This document shows, piece after piece, positions 1 through 8,921 of a stretch of 64,000 nt of DNA. Position 1 is the first letter of the stretch; every line of letters starts with the position of its first letter. The position numbers and the translations under genes are program-made. The notes under the pieces were generated by a model, which did no database searches, was not told the origin of the DNA, and saw only the letters and a program-made list of their open reading frames with translations. This DNA comes from an uncultured Ignavibacteria bacterium (GTDB taxonomy: Bacteria > Bacteroidota > Ignavibacteria > Kapaibacteriales > Kapaibacteriaceae), in assembly GCA_903939735.1 (NCBI GenBank), contig CAJAIA010000030.1, forward strand, positions 93,961 through 157,960. Reading direction: 5' to 3'.

Positions 1-18
1 ACCTTGCGGTCTGAATTC

Positions 19-732
19 TTATTGACCGTTGCAACATGACGTGTGTTGGTGAGCTACGATTGAAGGGGGCGAGAGGTATGGTATTCCAAGCTCCATTCCT
101 CGCAGAACTATCAGCACACCCATGGTGAACGCTAGCAGAGGGATGATAATTCCCAGGCGCGCTCCAAATCGTTGACGTAGTGCCGATGCACCGAAGGCGA
201 TGGCGAGCAATACGGGAGAGGTCCCGACCCCAAACCCAGCCATAAAGACAACACCTTGTGCGACGCCGCCACCCAACGCACTTCCTATCAACGCAGACGT
301 TACAAGTCCGCACGGGAGAAGTCCGTTGACAACTCCAAGGAACACCATTGCGCGTTTAGGATGGCGTTGTGCCTGACGAATTGCAGCCGCACGGAGTGGT
401 GCTGTATGCCGCTGCAACCATCTGGTCGGCAGTAGACTTTTGTGCCACAGCAGCTGTGCCAAAGCGATAGCAATCATGCTTACACCAGCCACGACCGAGA
501 GAACACGACCATAGCCAGAGAGATCAAACACACTGGCACCGAGTCCCACAATAGCACCCATGACAGCATACACTGTTATACGCGCGATGGTATAGGTAGC
601 CCTATTGACAAGTCGTTTACCGACAGATTCGTCTGCTGCCGGAAGTGCCATGACGAGTGGACCACACATGCCGACACAATGCATGCTGCCCGCTATGCCG
701 AGCATGAGTCCACCAAGAGCGAGACTCATCAT
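19..732 (-). CDS. TauE/SafE-like (UreH/DsbD-type) membrane protein at the end of the cbb3 operon
   Basis: Integral membrane protein of 237 aa with about six hydrophobic segments. The N-terminus carries a His-Cys-x2-Met-Cys-Gly-Pro motif (residues 18-25) inside the first helix, typical of the 'sulfite exporter TauE/SafE' or UreH-like transmembrane family that often closes ccoGHIS clusters. Its start overlaps the ccoH stop in an ATGA arrangement, so it is translated with the cbb3 assembly genes. From family and context it probably handles copper or thiol chemistry during oxidase assembly; sulfite export is only the family label. It is the last gene of the operon, and the 18 bases beyond it show nothing. 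Confidence 0.85.
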   Translation of the reverse strand: MMSLALGGLMLGIAGSMHCVGMCGPLVMALPAADESVGKRLVNRATYTIARITVYAVMGAIVGLGASVFDLSGYGRVLSVVAGVSMIAIALAQLLWHKSLLPTRWLQRHTAPLRAAAIRQAQRHPKRAMVFLGVVNGLLPCGLVTSALIGSALGGGVAQGVVFMAGFGVGTSPVLLAIAFGASALRQRFGARLGIIIPLLAFTMGVLIVLRGMELGIPYLSPPSIVAHQHTSCCNGQ

Positions 733-1166
733 CGTAGCATCATTGTTTGTTCAACTTCAAAACTCTCGCCCCTTGCACGCCAGCGTACAATCGCTCGCCA
801 ATGTCCAGGCGCTACATCAGCCAGCGAGTATCCGAGAGCGTTGTCTTCTCGAGCATGTATCGTCTCGTGTATATCCTGCGATGGATTATCCGGACGATAG
901 AGGTGCAACGTGGCTGTAGTCGGCCTAGCATGGGGATCATCTGCGACAACTCGTAGCATGCGTCCCTCAACCTGAATGTCGGCTCCCGCATCCTGGGCAC
1001 GCTGACGCTCAAGCTTTGCTGTCGTCGTTCGCAAGGATTCCTGATAGTAATCCTCGCGCACAAGATCAACGCGCTGCGTCATGGCAAACGCAACAAATCC
1101 GAGTGTGGAGAGCGCAAATGCTCCGTACACCAGACTAATTCTCCAACCCCAATGAAATCGTGACAT
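729..1166 (-). CDS. ccoH: FixH/CcoH family cbb3 oxidase assembly protein
   Basis: Small single-pass membrane protein (145 aa) with one N-terminal transmembrane helix (about residues 8-28, beginning HWGWRISLVYG) and a soluble domain predicted outside the membrane. FixH/CcoH proteins associate with the cbb3 oxidase and are needed for its assembly or stability. The gene lies 5 bases after ccoG and overlaps the next gene by 4 bases, the classical ccoG-ccoH order. Sequence conservation in this family is low, so the call rests on size, topology and position together. Confidence 0.85.
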   Translation of the reverse strand: MSRFHWGWRISLVYGAFALSTLGFVAFAMTQRVDLVREDYYQESLRTTTAKLERQRAQDAGADIQVEGRMLRVVADDPHARPTTATLHLYRPDNPSQDIHETIHAREDNALGYSLADVAPGHWRAIVRWRARGESFEVEQTMMLR

Positions 1167-1171
1167 AGTTG

Positions 1172-2623
1172 TTACTCCTGGGGACCTATAAACGTTGTTT
1201 CAACTGTCCGCAACACAGCGCCCCGTGATCGCACTTCGAGACGAATCGTCTCGTCCCCTGTTCGCTGCGCCTGCGATGAACGAATGATGACTAATCGACC
1301 TTCCATCTTCTGCTCAGCCTTGACCATTGTTGGAAGGTTCAAGGGAGTAATCGAATAACCGGATGGTGATACAACAGCGATCTCATACGGGAGATCCTGC
1401 GATGTCTTGTTGATGATGTTGAGTGCATAGAAGTTCGCCGTGCCCTGTGCCATCGTTGTCCAGGTAGACTTCGGTTGACGAAGAAGGACAACATCAAGAT
1501 CACTGCGCATTGCGAACAACACACCAACGACTGCAACGAAGACAACCCAAACAACGAGATATGCCTTGATACGACGTGTGAAAATGCGCGACGTGCCCTG
1601 CTCGATTGCATTGAGACTGCTGTACCGAATCAACCCCCTGTCAAGACCGACCTTGTCCATGACCTCGTCGCAAGCATCAATACAGGCTGTGCAATTCACA
1701 CACTCGAGCTGTATACCGTTGCGGATGTCAATACCAGTTGGGCATACGGTGACACACTGGTGACAGTCAACACAGTCGCCCGCTCCGCGAGGCCGCGAAA
1801 AACCATGCTCGTCGGCGTGCTTTCGCGCATCGCTATCTGCCTTCGACCACTTTGTACGGCTCTCACCGCGCTTATTGTCGTACGTAACTGCAACGGTATT
1901 CTCATCAACGAGGGCCGACATATACCGTCCGTACGGACAGGCTATGAGACACGCCTGTTCACGGAATCGATAAAACACCATAAAGAACACAAAGGTGAAG
2001 AACAGAAGCCCACCAAAGAGTTCGAGATGCGCTGCCGGACCATCGACGATGTACATGACCAGTCGATCACGAGAGATAACATACGAGAGGAAGACATTGG
2101 CGATGCCAAAGCTAATCGCAGCAAAGAGAAGCACCTTGACACCTGCGCGCCACCATCGATCCCACGTCCACGGCCCGTTGCGTCGAAGCGCTTGCTCTTT
2201 CGGTCCACCCTCAATCATCCACTCGATATTCCGAAAGACCATCTCCATGAAGACAGTCTGCGGACACAACCAACCACACCAAATCCTTCCGAGTGTCGCT
2301 GTGAACAGCACAATCGTAATGACACCGGTAAGGAAGAGAAGAGCAATCAAGTAAAAGTCATTCGGCCAGAACGGCATTCCAAAGAGAACAAACTCACGTG
2401 TAATGATATTCAACAGGATAAACTGATGGCCGCCTACGGTTACAAAGGGGGCGAGCACCAGAAATGCGATCAGTACGATCGAAACAATCCGTCGCAACGT
2501 CGTATACCATCCACGAGGCATGCGAGCATAAATCCACCGACGTCGTCCATCCGGTTGGATGCTCGCAAGTTCGGCACGATGCCGTTCGTGATCCTCTACG
2601 AGATCAAGGTCAATGATTGACAT
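1172..2623 (-). CDS. ccoG: CcoG (FixG/RdxA) polyferredoxin-like cbb3 assembly protein
   Basis: Membrane iron-sulfur protein of 483 aa, needed for copper delivery to cbb3 oxidase (known for the family as a copper(II) reductase). Hydrophobic helices lie near residues 42-62, 90-112, 162-182 and 203-220. A CGWLCP motif is at 116-121 and a C-x3-C pair at 225/229. Two ferredoxin-type clusters are visible: C284, C287, C290, C294 and C308, C311, C314, C318. A C-terminal Ig-like domain (about 400-483) follows the last helix. The start at 2623 lies 4 bases after the ccoP stop. A longer reading from 2707 would overlap ccoP by 80 bases and is disfavoured. Confidence 0.95.
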   Translation of the reverse strand: MSIIDLDLVEDHERHRAELASIQPDGRRRWIYARMPRGWYTTLRRIVSIVLIAFLVLAPFVTVGGHQFILLNIITREFVLFGMPFWPNDFYLIALLFLTGVITIVLFTATLGRIWCGWLCPQTVFMEMVFRNIEWMIEGGPKEQALRRNGPWTWDRWWRAGVKVLLFAAISFGIANVFLSYVISRDRLVMYIVDGPAAHLELFGGLLFFTFVFFMVFYRFREQACLIACPYGRYMSALVDENTVAVTYDNKRGESRTKWSKADSDARKHADEHGFSRPRGAGDCVDCHQCVTVCPTGIDIRNGIQLECVNCTACIDACDEVMDKVGLDRGLIRYSSLNAIEQGTSRIFTRRIKAYLVVWVVFVAVVGVLFAMRSDLDVVLLRQPKSTWTTMAQGTANFYALNIINKTSQDLPYEIAVVSPSGYSITPLNLPTMVKAEQKMEGRLVIIRSSQAQRTGDETIRLEVRSRGAVLRTVETTFIGPQE

Positions 2624-2627
2624 ACGA

Positions 2628-3248
2628 CTACTCTGAAGACTCGCCATGTTCGCAATGAACGTCGCGTCCTTCTTCGATCGGCTTTGGATCCGGAGGATGC
2701 GTACCATGCATTGCGATGATGTACGAGGCTACCTGAAGCAGTTGTTCATCGGAGAGCTTACTGCCACTTCCATACGGGAGCATACCCTTGTCCTGGTAAC
2801 CTGTCGTGATGCTTGCTATGATCTCATCGACCGAACATCCGTGGATCCAATAATCATCTGTGAGGTTAGGTCCAACCTGACCACCCATATCTTCACGGTG
2901 GCAGGTATAGCAGATGTTCTCGTTCCCATTAAAGATTGCCTTACCCTTCGCAAGAGATTCAGCGTCGGTGAGAACAGCAATCGGACCGCTGGCCTTCTTC
3001 GGAGCATTTGCTCGTAGTGCTTCATTCTCAGCCACCTGCGCCTGATATTCCTGTTCTGATCCCCGCGGTCCATACCATAGGACGTTCCAATCGGGTCCAG
3101 TATAGACGTGGTAATAGTAGATGTAGATCACACTCATCACGATCGTGAAGTAGAAGCCGTACAACCACCATCGTGGCAGGTTGTTATCATACTCACGAAT
3201 ACCATCTGCTTCGTGTTCAAGCAGTTGATCTTTTTCATGCTGTGCCAT
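2628..3248 (-). CDS. ccoP: cbb3 oxidase subunit CcoP, single-heme form
   Basis: Cytochrome c subunit III of cbb3 oxidase, 206 aa. An N-terminal soluble stretch is followed by one transmembrane helix (about residues 28-48) and one cytochrome c domain with heme motif CYTCH at 113-117. A methionine in the GMLPYG region is the likely axial ligand. Proteobacterial CcoP is about 300 aa with two CxxCH motifs; here only one exists, so the protein is a mono-heme version. It lies 5 bases from ccoQ and 4 bases from ccoG in the operon. The acidic, His-containing C-terminus (HCEHGESSE) is unusual. Confidence 0.93.
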   Translation of the reverse strand: MAQHEKDQLLEHEADGIREYDNNLPRWWLYGFYFTIVMSVIYIYYYHVYTGPDWNVLWYGPRGSEQEYQAQVAENEALRANAPKKASGPIAVLTDAESLAKGKAIFNGNENICYTCHREDMGGQVGPNLTDDYWIHGCSVDEIIASITTGYQDKGMLPYGSGSKLSDEQLLQVASYIIAMHGTHPPDPKPIEEGRDVHCEHGESSE

Positions 3249-3253
3249 ACTGA

Positions 3254-3463
3254 TCAGCTCCGTTGCGATGGAATTGTGGATGAAGGATGTTGTTCCGTTG
3301 CTGCCCCATCATCAAGGATGTCTGCCGACAGCCGTTCGAGTCGATGTGTGTCGGCCTTGAAGTACCAGATAATCAAGGCTGCAAAAAACCCGAAGAAGAG
3401 AACGAGCGCAATGATCGGATAGAGCTCAATTCCAGGAATGCTTGAAAGAACGTTCTTATACAT
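3254..3463 (-). CDS. ccoQ: CcoQ-like small cbb3 oxidase subunit
   Basis: A 69-aa single-helix membrane protein (hydrophobic core about residues 16-33, ending in a WYFKAD boundary) between ccoNO and ccoP, the usual place and size of CcoQ/FixQ. The start at 3463 is chosen because a strong ribosome-binding site, AAGGAG, lies 6 bases before it, in the gap between the ccoNO stop and this ATG. A longer reading from 3502 would overlap ccoNO. CcoQ stabilises the oxidase complex. The call rests on context and topology, since the family is short and variable. Confidence 0.85.
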   Translation of the reverse strand: MYKNVLSSIPGIELYPIIALVLFFGFFAALIIWYFKADTHRLERLSADILDDGAATEQHPSSTIPSQRS

Positions 3464-3477
3464 AGGTGTCTCCTTGG

Positions 3478-5673
3478 TTATTGCGTAACCTCGGCCTTCC
3501 ACGCTTCGACCTTTGCTTTCGTTGCTGGGTCGATGTCGGTGCCAAGTTTGTGGAGGTATGCGATCAAGGCGATGATCTCCTTATTGTCCTGCACGTCCTT
3601 CATCCCGGCAGAGCGCAGTTTCTCAGCAATAAAGAATGCCTGTTTGCGAAGATCATCGACAGCCGTTGCTGCGTATCCATCGGGATATGGCGTGCCGAGT
3701 TTCTGAAGCGTGAGGATCTTACCCTCAGTATGTCGTGTATCGAGATCACGCTCATACAGCCATGTGTATGCTGGCATGATTGAGTTCGGCGACGTCGACG
3801 TTGGCTGCATCATGTGCTTCCAGTGCCATGATGGCTCTGGATACTTAACACCCACACGATGAAGGTCCGGCCCAGTGCGCTTTGAACCCCATTGAAATGG
3901 CCGATCATACACAAACTCGCCTGCCTTGGAGTACTCACCGTAGCGCTCCGTCTCACTGCGGAACGGACGTATCATCTGCGAGTGGCATGTGTAGCAGCCC
4001 TCACGCACATAGATGTCACGACCTTCGAGTTCGAGCGGCGAATACGGCGTTACGGACGCAATCGTTGGGATGTTCGCGTCAATCAATGCAGTTGGCACGT
4101 ACTCAACGACTCCACCAATCAGAACTGCCACGAGCACATATGCACTAAACTTTACCGGTGTTCCCTCAAGCAGACGATGCCATCCCTCTTTCGGCTCGTG
4201 GCTACGTTCGCCCATGCGGTTAACGACACGCACCTCTTCGTTTGCAAGGAGCGTTCCGCTCTTGGCTGTTTTATAGAGATTCCACACACCAACACATGCA
4301 CCAATCAGATAGAGCGTTCCACCAATTGACCGCATGACATACATCGGTATCAACTGCGTCACAGTCTCGAGGAAGTTCGGATACTGCAGTGTTCCATCTG
4401 CCGCGAACTGCTTCCACATCAGCGACTGTGTGATTCCGCCCCAGTACATGGGGATGGCATACAATAGCACACCGAGAGTCATCAACCAGAAATGCCAGTT
4501 TGCAAGCGACAGCGAATACAGTTTCGTGCGATAGATACGTGGGAAGATGTAGTACATCATCGCAAAGGACAGACCACCATTCCACAGAAGTGCGCCAAGA
4601 TGTACGTGACCAATGATGTAGTCTGTATAGTGCGTGAGTGCATTGATGTTCTTGAGTGACATCATCGGTCCTTCGAACGTCGACATACCATACGCCGTAA
4701 TACCTACAACCATGAACTTGAGAACGGGATCGGTGCGCACCTTATCCCATGCTCCGCGCAACGTGAGGAGTCCGTTCACCATCCCACCCCAGCTTGGAGC
4801 GATGAGCATGAAGCTGAACACAACACCCAGCGACTGCGCCCAATCTGGCAATGCGGTGTACAGTAGATGGTGAGGGCCAGCCCAGATGTATAGGAAGATG
4901 AGCGCCCAGAAGTGAATGATCGACAATCGATATGAGAATACAGGACGATCAGCAGCCTTCGGTATGAAGTAGTACATGATTCCGAGGAACGGTGTCGTTA
5001 AGAAGAACGCAACCGCGTTATGTCCATACCACCACTGCACGAGTGCATCTTGTACACCGGCATACATCGAGTAACTCTTGAGGAAGTGCACCGGCAATGC
5101 GAGCGAGTTCACGACATGTAGGAGCGCAACGGTTAGAAACGTTGCGAGATAGAACCAGATGGCAACGTACATGTGGCGTTCCTTCCGACGAAGGATCGTG
5201 CCGATCATGTTCCATCCGAAGATCACCCATACGAGTGTGATTGCGATGTCGATCGGCCACTCGAGCTCGGCATACTCTTTACTTGACGTAATGCCTAGTG
5301 GCAATGTCACAGCCGCAGCAACTATGATAAACTGCCAACCCCAAAAGTGGATCTTCGACAGCATATCACTGAACATGCGTGTCTTACAGAGTCGCTGCAA
5401 GGAGTAATAGACTCCGAGAAATATGGCATTACCCGCGAATGCAAAGATCACTGCATTCGTATGCAATGGTCGCAAACGTCCGAACGAGAGGTAGTCGATT
5501 CCTCCAAGAAACTCGGGCCAATAGAACTTGATGGCCACGAGAACGCCGACCAAGAAGCCAACGAGCCCCCAAGCCGCAGAGGCGATGGCAAAGAGGCGGA
5601 CAATGTTATTGTCGTACGAAACGGTTTCAATCCGTTCCGTCCGTTCAATGCCTGCCAATGGTGATGTATCCAT
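3478..5673 (-). CDS. ccoNO: Fused cbb3 oxidase subunits CcoN-CcoO
   Basis: Catalytic core of the high-affinity terminal oxidase, 731 aa. Residues 1 to about 475 form the 12-helix CcoN heme-copper subunit. Its likely metal ligands are H71 (HTN), H218 in WWYGHNAV, the pair H268-H269 in AGPHHLLY, and H356/H358 in IIGHVHLG. After a linker, residues about 505-731 form CcoO: one anchoring helix (about 510-530) and a cytochrome c domain with CYTCH at 560-564 and a likely Met ligand in SIMPAY. Most bacteria encode CcoN and CcoO separately; fused forms occur in Bacteroidota and relatives. There is no internal stop or frame change. Confidence 0.97.
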   Translation of the reverse strand: MDTSPLAGIERTERIETVSYDNNIVRLFAIASAAWGLVGFLVGVLVAIKFYWPEFLGGIDYLSFGRLRPLHTNAVIFAFAGNAIFLGVYYSLQRLCKTRMFSDMLSKIHFWGWQFIIVAAAVTLPLGITSSKEYAELEWPIDIAITLVWVIFGWNMIGTILRRKERHMYVAIWFYLATFLTVALLHVVNSLALPVHFLKSYSMYAGVQDALVQWWYGHNAVAFFLTTPFLGIMYYFIPKAADRPVFSYRLSIIHFWALIFLYIWAGPHHLLYTALPDWAQSLGVVFSFMLIAPSWGGMVNGLLTLRGAWDKVRTDPVLKFMVVGITAYGMSTFEGPMMSLKNINALTHYTDYIIGHVHLGALLWNGGLSFAMMYYIFPRIYRTKLYSLSLANWHFWLMTLGVLLYAIPMYWGGITQSLMWKQFAADGTLQYPNFLETVTQLIPMYVMRSIGGTLYLIGACVGVWNLYKTAKSGTLLANEEVRVVNRMGERSHEPKEGWHRLLEGTPVKFSAYVLVAVLIGGVVEYVPTALIDANIPTIASVTPYSPLELEGRDIYVREGCYTCHSQMIRPFRSETERYGEYSKAGEFVYDRPFQWGSKRTGPDLHRVGVKYPEPSWHWKHMMQPTSTSPNSIMPAYTWLYERDLDTRHTEGKILTLQKLGTPYPDGYAATAVDDLRKQAFFIAEKLRSAGMKDVQDNKEIIALIAYLHKLGTDIDPATKAKVEAWKAEVTQ

Positions 5674-5714
5674 ACTCCCGATCCGTGCAGTGTGAAGTGA
5701 GTAGAGTTGATTGC

Positions 5715-5864
5715 TTATTTGGGCTCGACATCGTCAAAGAGCATGCGAACAGCTGGAGTGCCGAGATCATCGTACTGACCACGTCGTGTGGCGAAGAGAA
5801 ATGCGAGTAAGAAGCCCCCTGCTACGAGGATGCTGCAGATAACGAGTAGCGGCATAACACTCAT
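5715..5864 (-). CDS. ccoS: CcoS, cbb3 oxidase maturation protein
   Basis: A 49-aa protein beginning MSVMPLLVICSILVAGG and ending in FDDVEPK: one N-terminal transmembrane helix (about residues 5-25), then a short charged tail with RRGQYDDLGTPA and the MLFDD ending typical of CcoS. Its ATG overlaps the ccoI stop (ATGA) and its stop is 41 bases before ccoNO. CcoS is needed to insert heme and copper into CcoN. The gene is short enough to be missed by automatic gene callers, but family match and operon position make it secure. Confidence 0.93.
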   Translation of the reverse strand: MSVMPLLVICSILVAGGFLLAFLFATRRGQYDDLGTPAVRMLFDDVEPK

Positions 5865-8314
5865 GCGACCCTCCGTGCAAATAGATGAGCACCGCCAACG
5901 CTTATCCCGATGACGAGCAAGGAGCTTAACGGCATCATGATGGCGGTAATGACGGGCGTTAGACGTCCTGTGAGTGCGATCGCAATGACGACCACATTAT
6001 AGAGCATGGTAAACCAGAGTGCAACGTGAATCACATTGCGCAGTGAGTGCGCATAACGCAACAGATCGGCAATGTGACGGATGTGCGTGGCAGGGATGAT
6101 CATGTCGCTTGCTGGCGCGAGCGTCGAAGTGTTGTCCGTGACAGCGATTGAGACATCTGCAACGGCCATTGCAGACATGTCATTGAGTCCATCACCGATC
6201 ATGAGCACGCGTGTTCGACGTCGCAGCTGTTCGAGGTGGTCGACCTTGTCTGAGGGGCTTGCACGGAATGTCATTGCATCCTGTTCAAACAATGCAGAAA
6301 CGAGGTCGCGATCGCGATCGCTGTCACCAGTAAGCAACTCGCAGCGCTGACCCTGCTGACGCAAGGCAGACAAGAGTTCACCAACACCTTCCCTGAATTC
6401 AGCACGGGGCGTTACCTCCCCAACGATCTGCCCATCAACTGCAACCATTGTGGCATGACGATGCATTTCCTTTGGGTCTGCGATTCCATACTCAGCGAGG
6501 AAGTGCATTGATCCTATATGCACACGATGTCCGTGAGCTATACCTGTAATCCCACGACCAGCAACCTCCGTGACATCACCAACGTCCTTTGCACATGACA
6601 CACCTGAAGCTAGTCCTCGACTGATTGGATGGGTACTGTGCGATGCAACGGACACAACAGCGGCATACTCGTCATGTGTAAGCTCGTCCCCATGAAAAAC
6701 CACGTTGGGCTGTGATGACGTAAGCGTGCCAGTCTTGTCAAACACAACGGCGCCGATATCATCCAAAGCCGCCAGAACATCAATGTTCTTAGCGTAGATC
6801 TTTCGACGACCTAGAATGCCCATCGCAGTGCCGAGTGTAATAGGTGCTGCAAGCGTCAGTGCGCACGGACATGCGATAATCACAACGGCGGTAAACACAC
6901 TGAGAGCTACAGGGATATCAGGGAGCCATAGGACGAAGCCTACCGCTGCAATCGTAATCACTGCCCAGATAAACAGACGTCCAAACCGATCGCTCAACGC
7001 GCGATATCCATCACGTGACGTCCGCGCAGAGGAACGCTCCCACAGAGAAGCGAGATATCCCTGTGATACTGGCCTTGTCGCTGTCAGTTGGAGGGCTGTT
7101 CCTACCACCTTACCACCTGCATAGACCATTGCACCACGCGAACACTCAACAGGGACACTCTCTCCCGTGACAAACGCGTAGTCGATGTACCCAACCGGAC
7201 TGAGGAGAACAGCATCTGCCGGGATCACTTCACCATTGCGAATTGCTATGGTGTCGCCCACCCGTAGCGCGTCAATAGCCACGACTTCTTCACCGAGGGG
7301 CGTGTCTCGCCGCACTGACAGCGGAAAGAACGAACGCACGGTGCGATCGAACGTAACAGCATCGAATGCTTTCTGCTGGAACACGCGGCCAATCAAGAGA
7401 AAGAACACAAGTCCGGCAAACGAGTCAAGGAAACCTTCACTCGCGCCGGTAGCTATATCGGCGATACTTCGAACGAAGAGCGTTGTGATACCAAGTGCGA
7501 CAGGAATATCAAGATTGACTGTTCCCTGCCGTAGAGCTGCCCAGGCCGAACGAAGCCACGGTGATGCACTGTAGACATACACAGGGATACTTAGTCCGAT
7601 GCTCAACCATGTGAACACGGCAACGAGCGTCGGGTCGATCGTCGTGGTGCCGTTGCGATGCGCTAAATACTGAGCGATGCTAAACATCATGATGTTGCCC
7701 ATCGCAAAACCAGCAACTCCGAGACGCAGATAGAGTCCGCGCGTTGCCTCTTTGCGTTGCTGCTCACGACTCAGTTCATTTCCCTCAACATGGATAAGGG
7801 GCTCGTATCCAAATGATCGAAGAAGTTCGGCGACATCACGAACACGTAAGGCACCCGGAACGACATCCACAACAATGGTCTTACGCTGAAGATCAACCTC
7901 GGCAGAGATCAATCCTGATTGAATGTGCGGCAGTCGCTCAAGCAGCCAGACACAGCTCGCGCAGTGCATTGTGGGGAGCGCGAATCGCATGCGTATACGG
8001 CGTTGATCAGCAAATTCTACGAACCGTGCGGCAACCGTAGGATCATCGAGTATTGCATAGGCCTGTCGGTCTCGATGGGACTGCTGCTGTGAAACTCCTG
8101 TTTGTACGCCATCCTGATAGTACCCGCAGAGGTTGTGTTCCTGGAGCAGTTCGTAGACGCTGGCACATCCAGTGCAACAGAATACGTGGTCGCTGAGAGT
8201 TATCGAAGCGTCAGCGCATACGTCACCGCAATGTGCGCAGTGCAGATGGTGGTCGATCGTATGCGTGTTCTGCTGGTTCACGTTACCGTGGAATAATGTC
8301 GTTGGATACGACAA
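5861..8314 (-). CDS. ccoI: CcoI, copper-transporting P1B-type ATPase
   Basis: Heavy-metal P-type ATPase of 817 aa that supplies copper for cbb3 oxidase. The N-terminus has a Cys-rich segment (C26, C29, C46, C47, C50) and a heavy-metal-associated domain with MHCASC at 116-121. The ATPase core has TGES at 383-386, the membrane copper site CPC at 482-484, the phosphorylation motif DKTGT at 526-530 and a GDGLND motif near the C-terminus. The first codon is TTG; an in-frame TGA at 8324-8326 and no ATG before residue 109 leave TTG, or a GTG 11 codons later, as starts. It follows the Rrf2 gene by 37 bases and overlaps ccoS by 4. Confidence 0.95.
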   Translation of the reverse strand: MSYPTTLFHGNVNQQNTHTIDHHLHCAHCGDVCADASITLSDHVFCCTGCASVYELLQEHNLCGYYQDGVQTGVSQQQSHRDRQAYAILDDPTVAARFVEFADQRRIRMRFALPTMHCASCVWLLERLPHIQSGLISAEVDLQRKTIVVDVVPGALRVRDVAELLRSFGYEPLIHVEGNELSREQQRKEATRGLYLRLGVAGFAMGNIMMFSIAQYLAHRNGTTTIDPTLVAVFTWLSIGLSIPVYVYSASPWLRSAWAALRQGTVNLDIPVALGITTLFVRSIADIATGASEGFLDSFAGLVFFLLIGRVFQQKAFDAVTFDRTVRSFFPLSVRRDTPLGEEVVAIDALRVGDTIAIRNGEVIPADAVLLSPVGYIDYAFVTGESVPVECSRGAMVYAGGKVVGTALQLTATRPVSQGYLASLWERSSARTSRDGYRALSDRFGRLFIWAVITIAAVGFVLWLPDIPVALSVFTAVVIIACPCALTLAAPITLGTAMGILGRRKIYAKNIDVLAALDDIGAVVFDKTGTLTSSQPNVVFHGDELTHDEYAAVVSVASHSTHPISRGLASGVSCAKDVGDVTEVAGRGITGIAHGHRVHIGSMHFLAEYGIADPKEMHRHATMVAVDGQIVGEVTPRAEFREGVGELLSALRQQGQRCELLTGDSDRDRDLVSALFEQDAMTFRASPSDKVDHLEQLRRRTRVLMIGDGLNDMSAMAVADVSIAVTDNTSTLAPASDMIIPATHIRHIADLLRYAHSLRNVIHVALWFTMLYNVVVIAIALTGRLTPVITAIMMPLSSLLVIGISVGGAHLFARRVA

Positions 8315-8351
8315 AACTCCACGTCAGCACGTCAGTATTTCATGACGTTTG

Positions 8352-8819
8352 TCATACTCTGGATGCAGGCGACCTCATATCAACAACATCCTGAGCCAGT
8401 CGGACATTGAGTTCTGAGGCCTTCTCGCCCAGACTCTTTAAGGTTACCGACTTTGCAATTGCAGTGAACTTCTGTCGTACTTCAATCCAGTGTTCGTGCG
8501 CAGGACAGGGCTCGGCATGTCCACAGCCCGGAAGACCTAACATGCATTCGGTAAAGACCTCTGTTCCATCAATTGCCGCAATAAGATCGTACAGCACAAC
8601 GTTTTCTGATGTCACGTTAAGCGCTACCCCACCTCGAGGTCCGCGATACGACGACATAATACCCGCCTGCGTGAGCTGCTGCAAGACCTTGGTCAGAAAA
8701 TGAAACGAGATGTTGAGTTCCTGGGCAATCGTGTTAATCGACACATATGTATCCCTATCACGAGCCGACACGAAGATCGCGGCTTGAATTCCGTAGATGC
8801 ATGACTTAGAAAGCAGCAT
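8352..8819 (-). CDS. Rrf2-family regulator with likely iron-sulfur cluster
   Basis: A 155-aa winged-helix regulator of the Rrf2/IscR/NsrR family. The helix-turn-helix covers roughly residues 25-60 (INTIAQELNISFHFLTKVL), followed by the family wing SYRGPRGGVAL. Three cysteines, C92, C99 and C105 (C-x6-C-x5-C), lie where IscR and NsrR bind their cluster, so it probably senses oxygen, nitric oxide or iron-sulfur status. It stands directly upstream of ccoI in the same direction, suggesting that it controls the cbb3 operon. A box TATATTTC (7 of 8 to TAnnTTTG) lies about 38 bases before its start. Confidence 0.88.
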   Translation of the reverse strand: MLLSKSCIYGIQAAIFVSARDRDTYVSINTIAQELNISFHFLTKVLQQLTQAGIMSSYRGPRGGVALNVTSENVVLYDLIAAIDGTEVFTECMLGLPGCGHAEPCPAHEHWIEVRQKFTAIAKSVTLKSLGEKASELNVRLAQDVVDMRSPASRV

Positions 8820-8921
8820 GGTGCGGCCTCGAATGCGGGTTTCAGACTCTTATAGACGAAATATACTGCCGTTCGCATGACGCCGTGGGTGTGCGGCATC
8901 GTATGAACTACGTACGTCCTC

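Noticed and set aside
1475..2620. A 381-codon open frame on the plus strand
   Set aside because: Lies antisense to ccoG, has no recognisable domain and a composition rich in H, N, R and T typical of complementary-strand frames.
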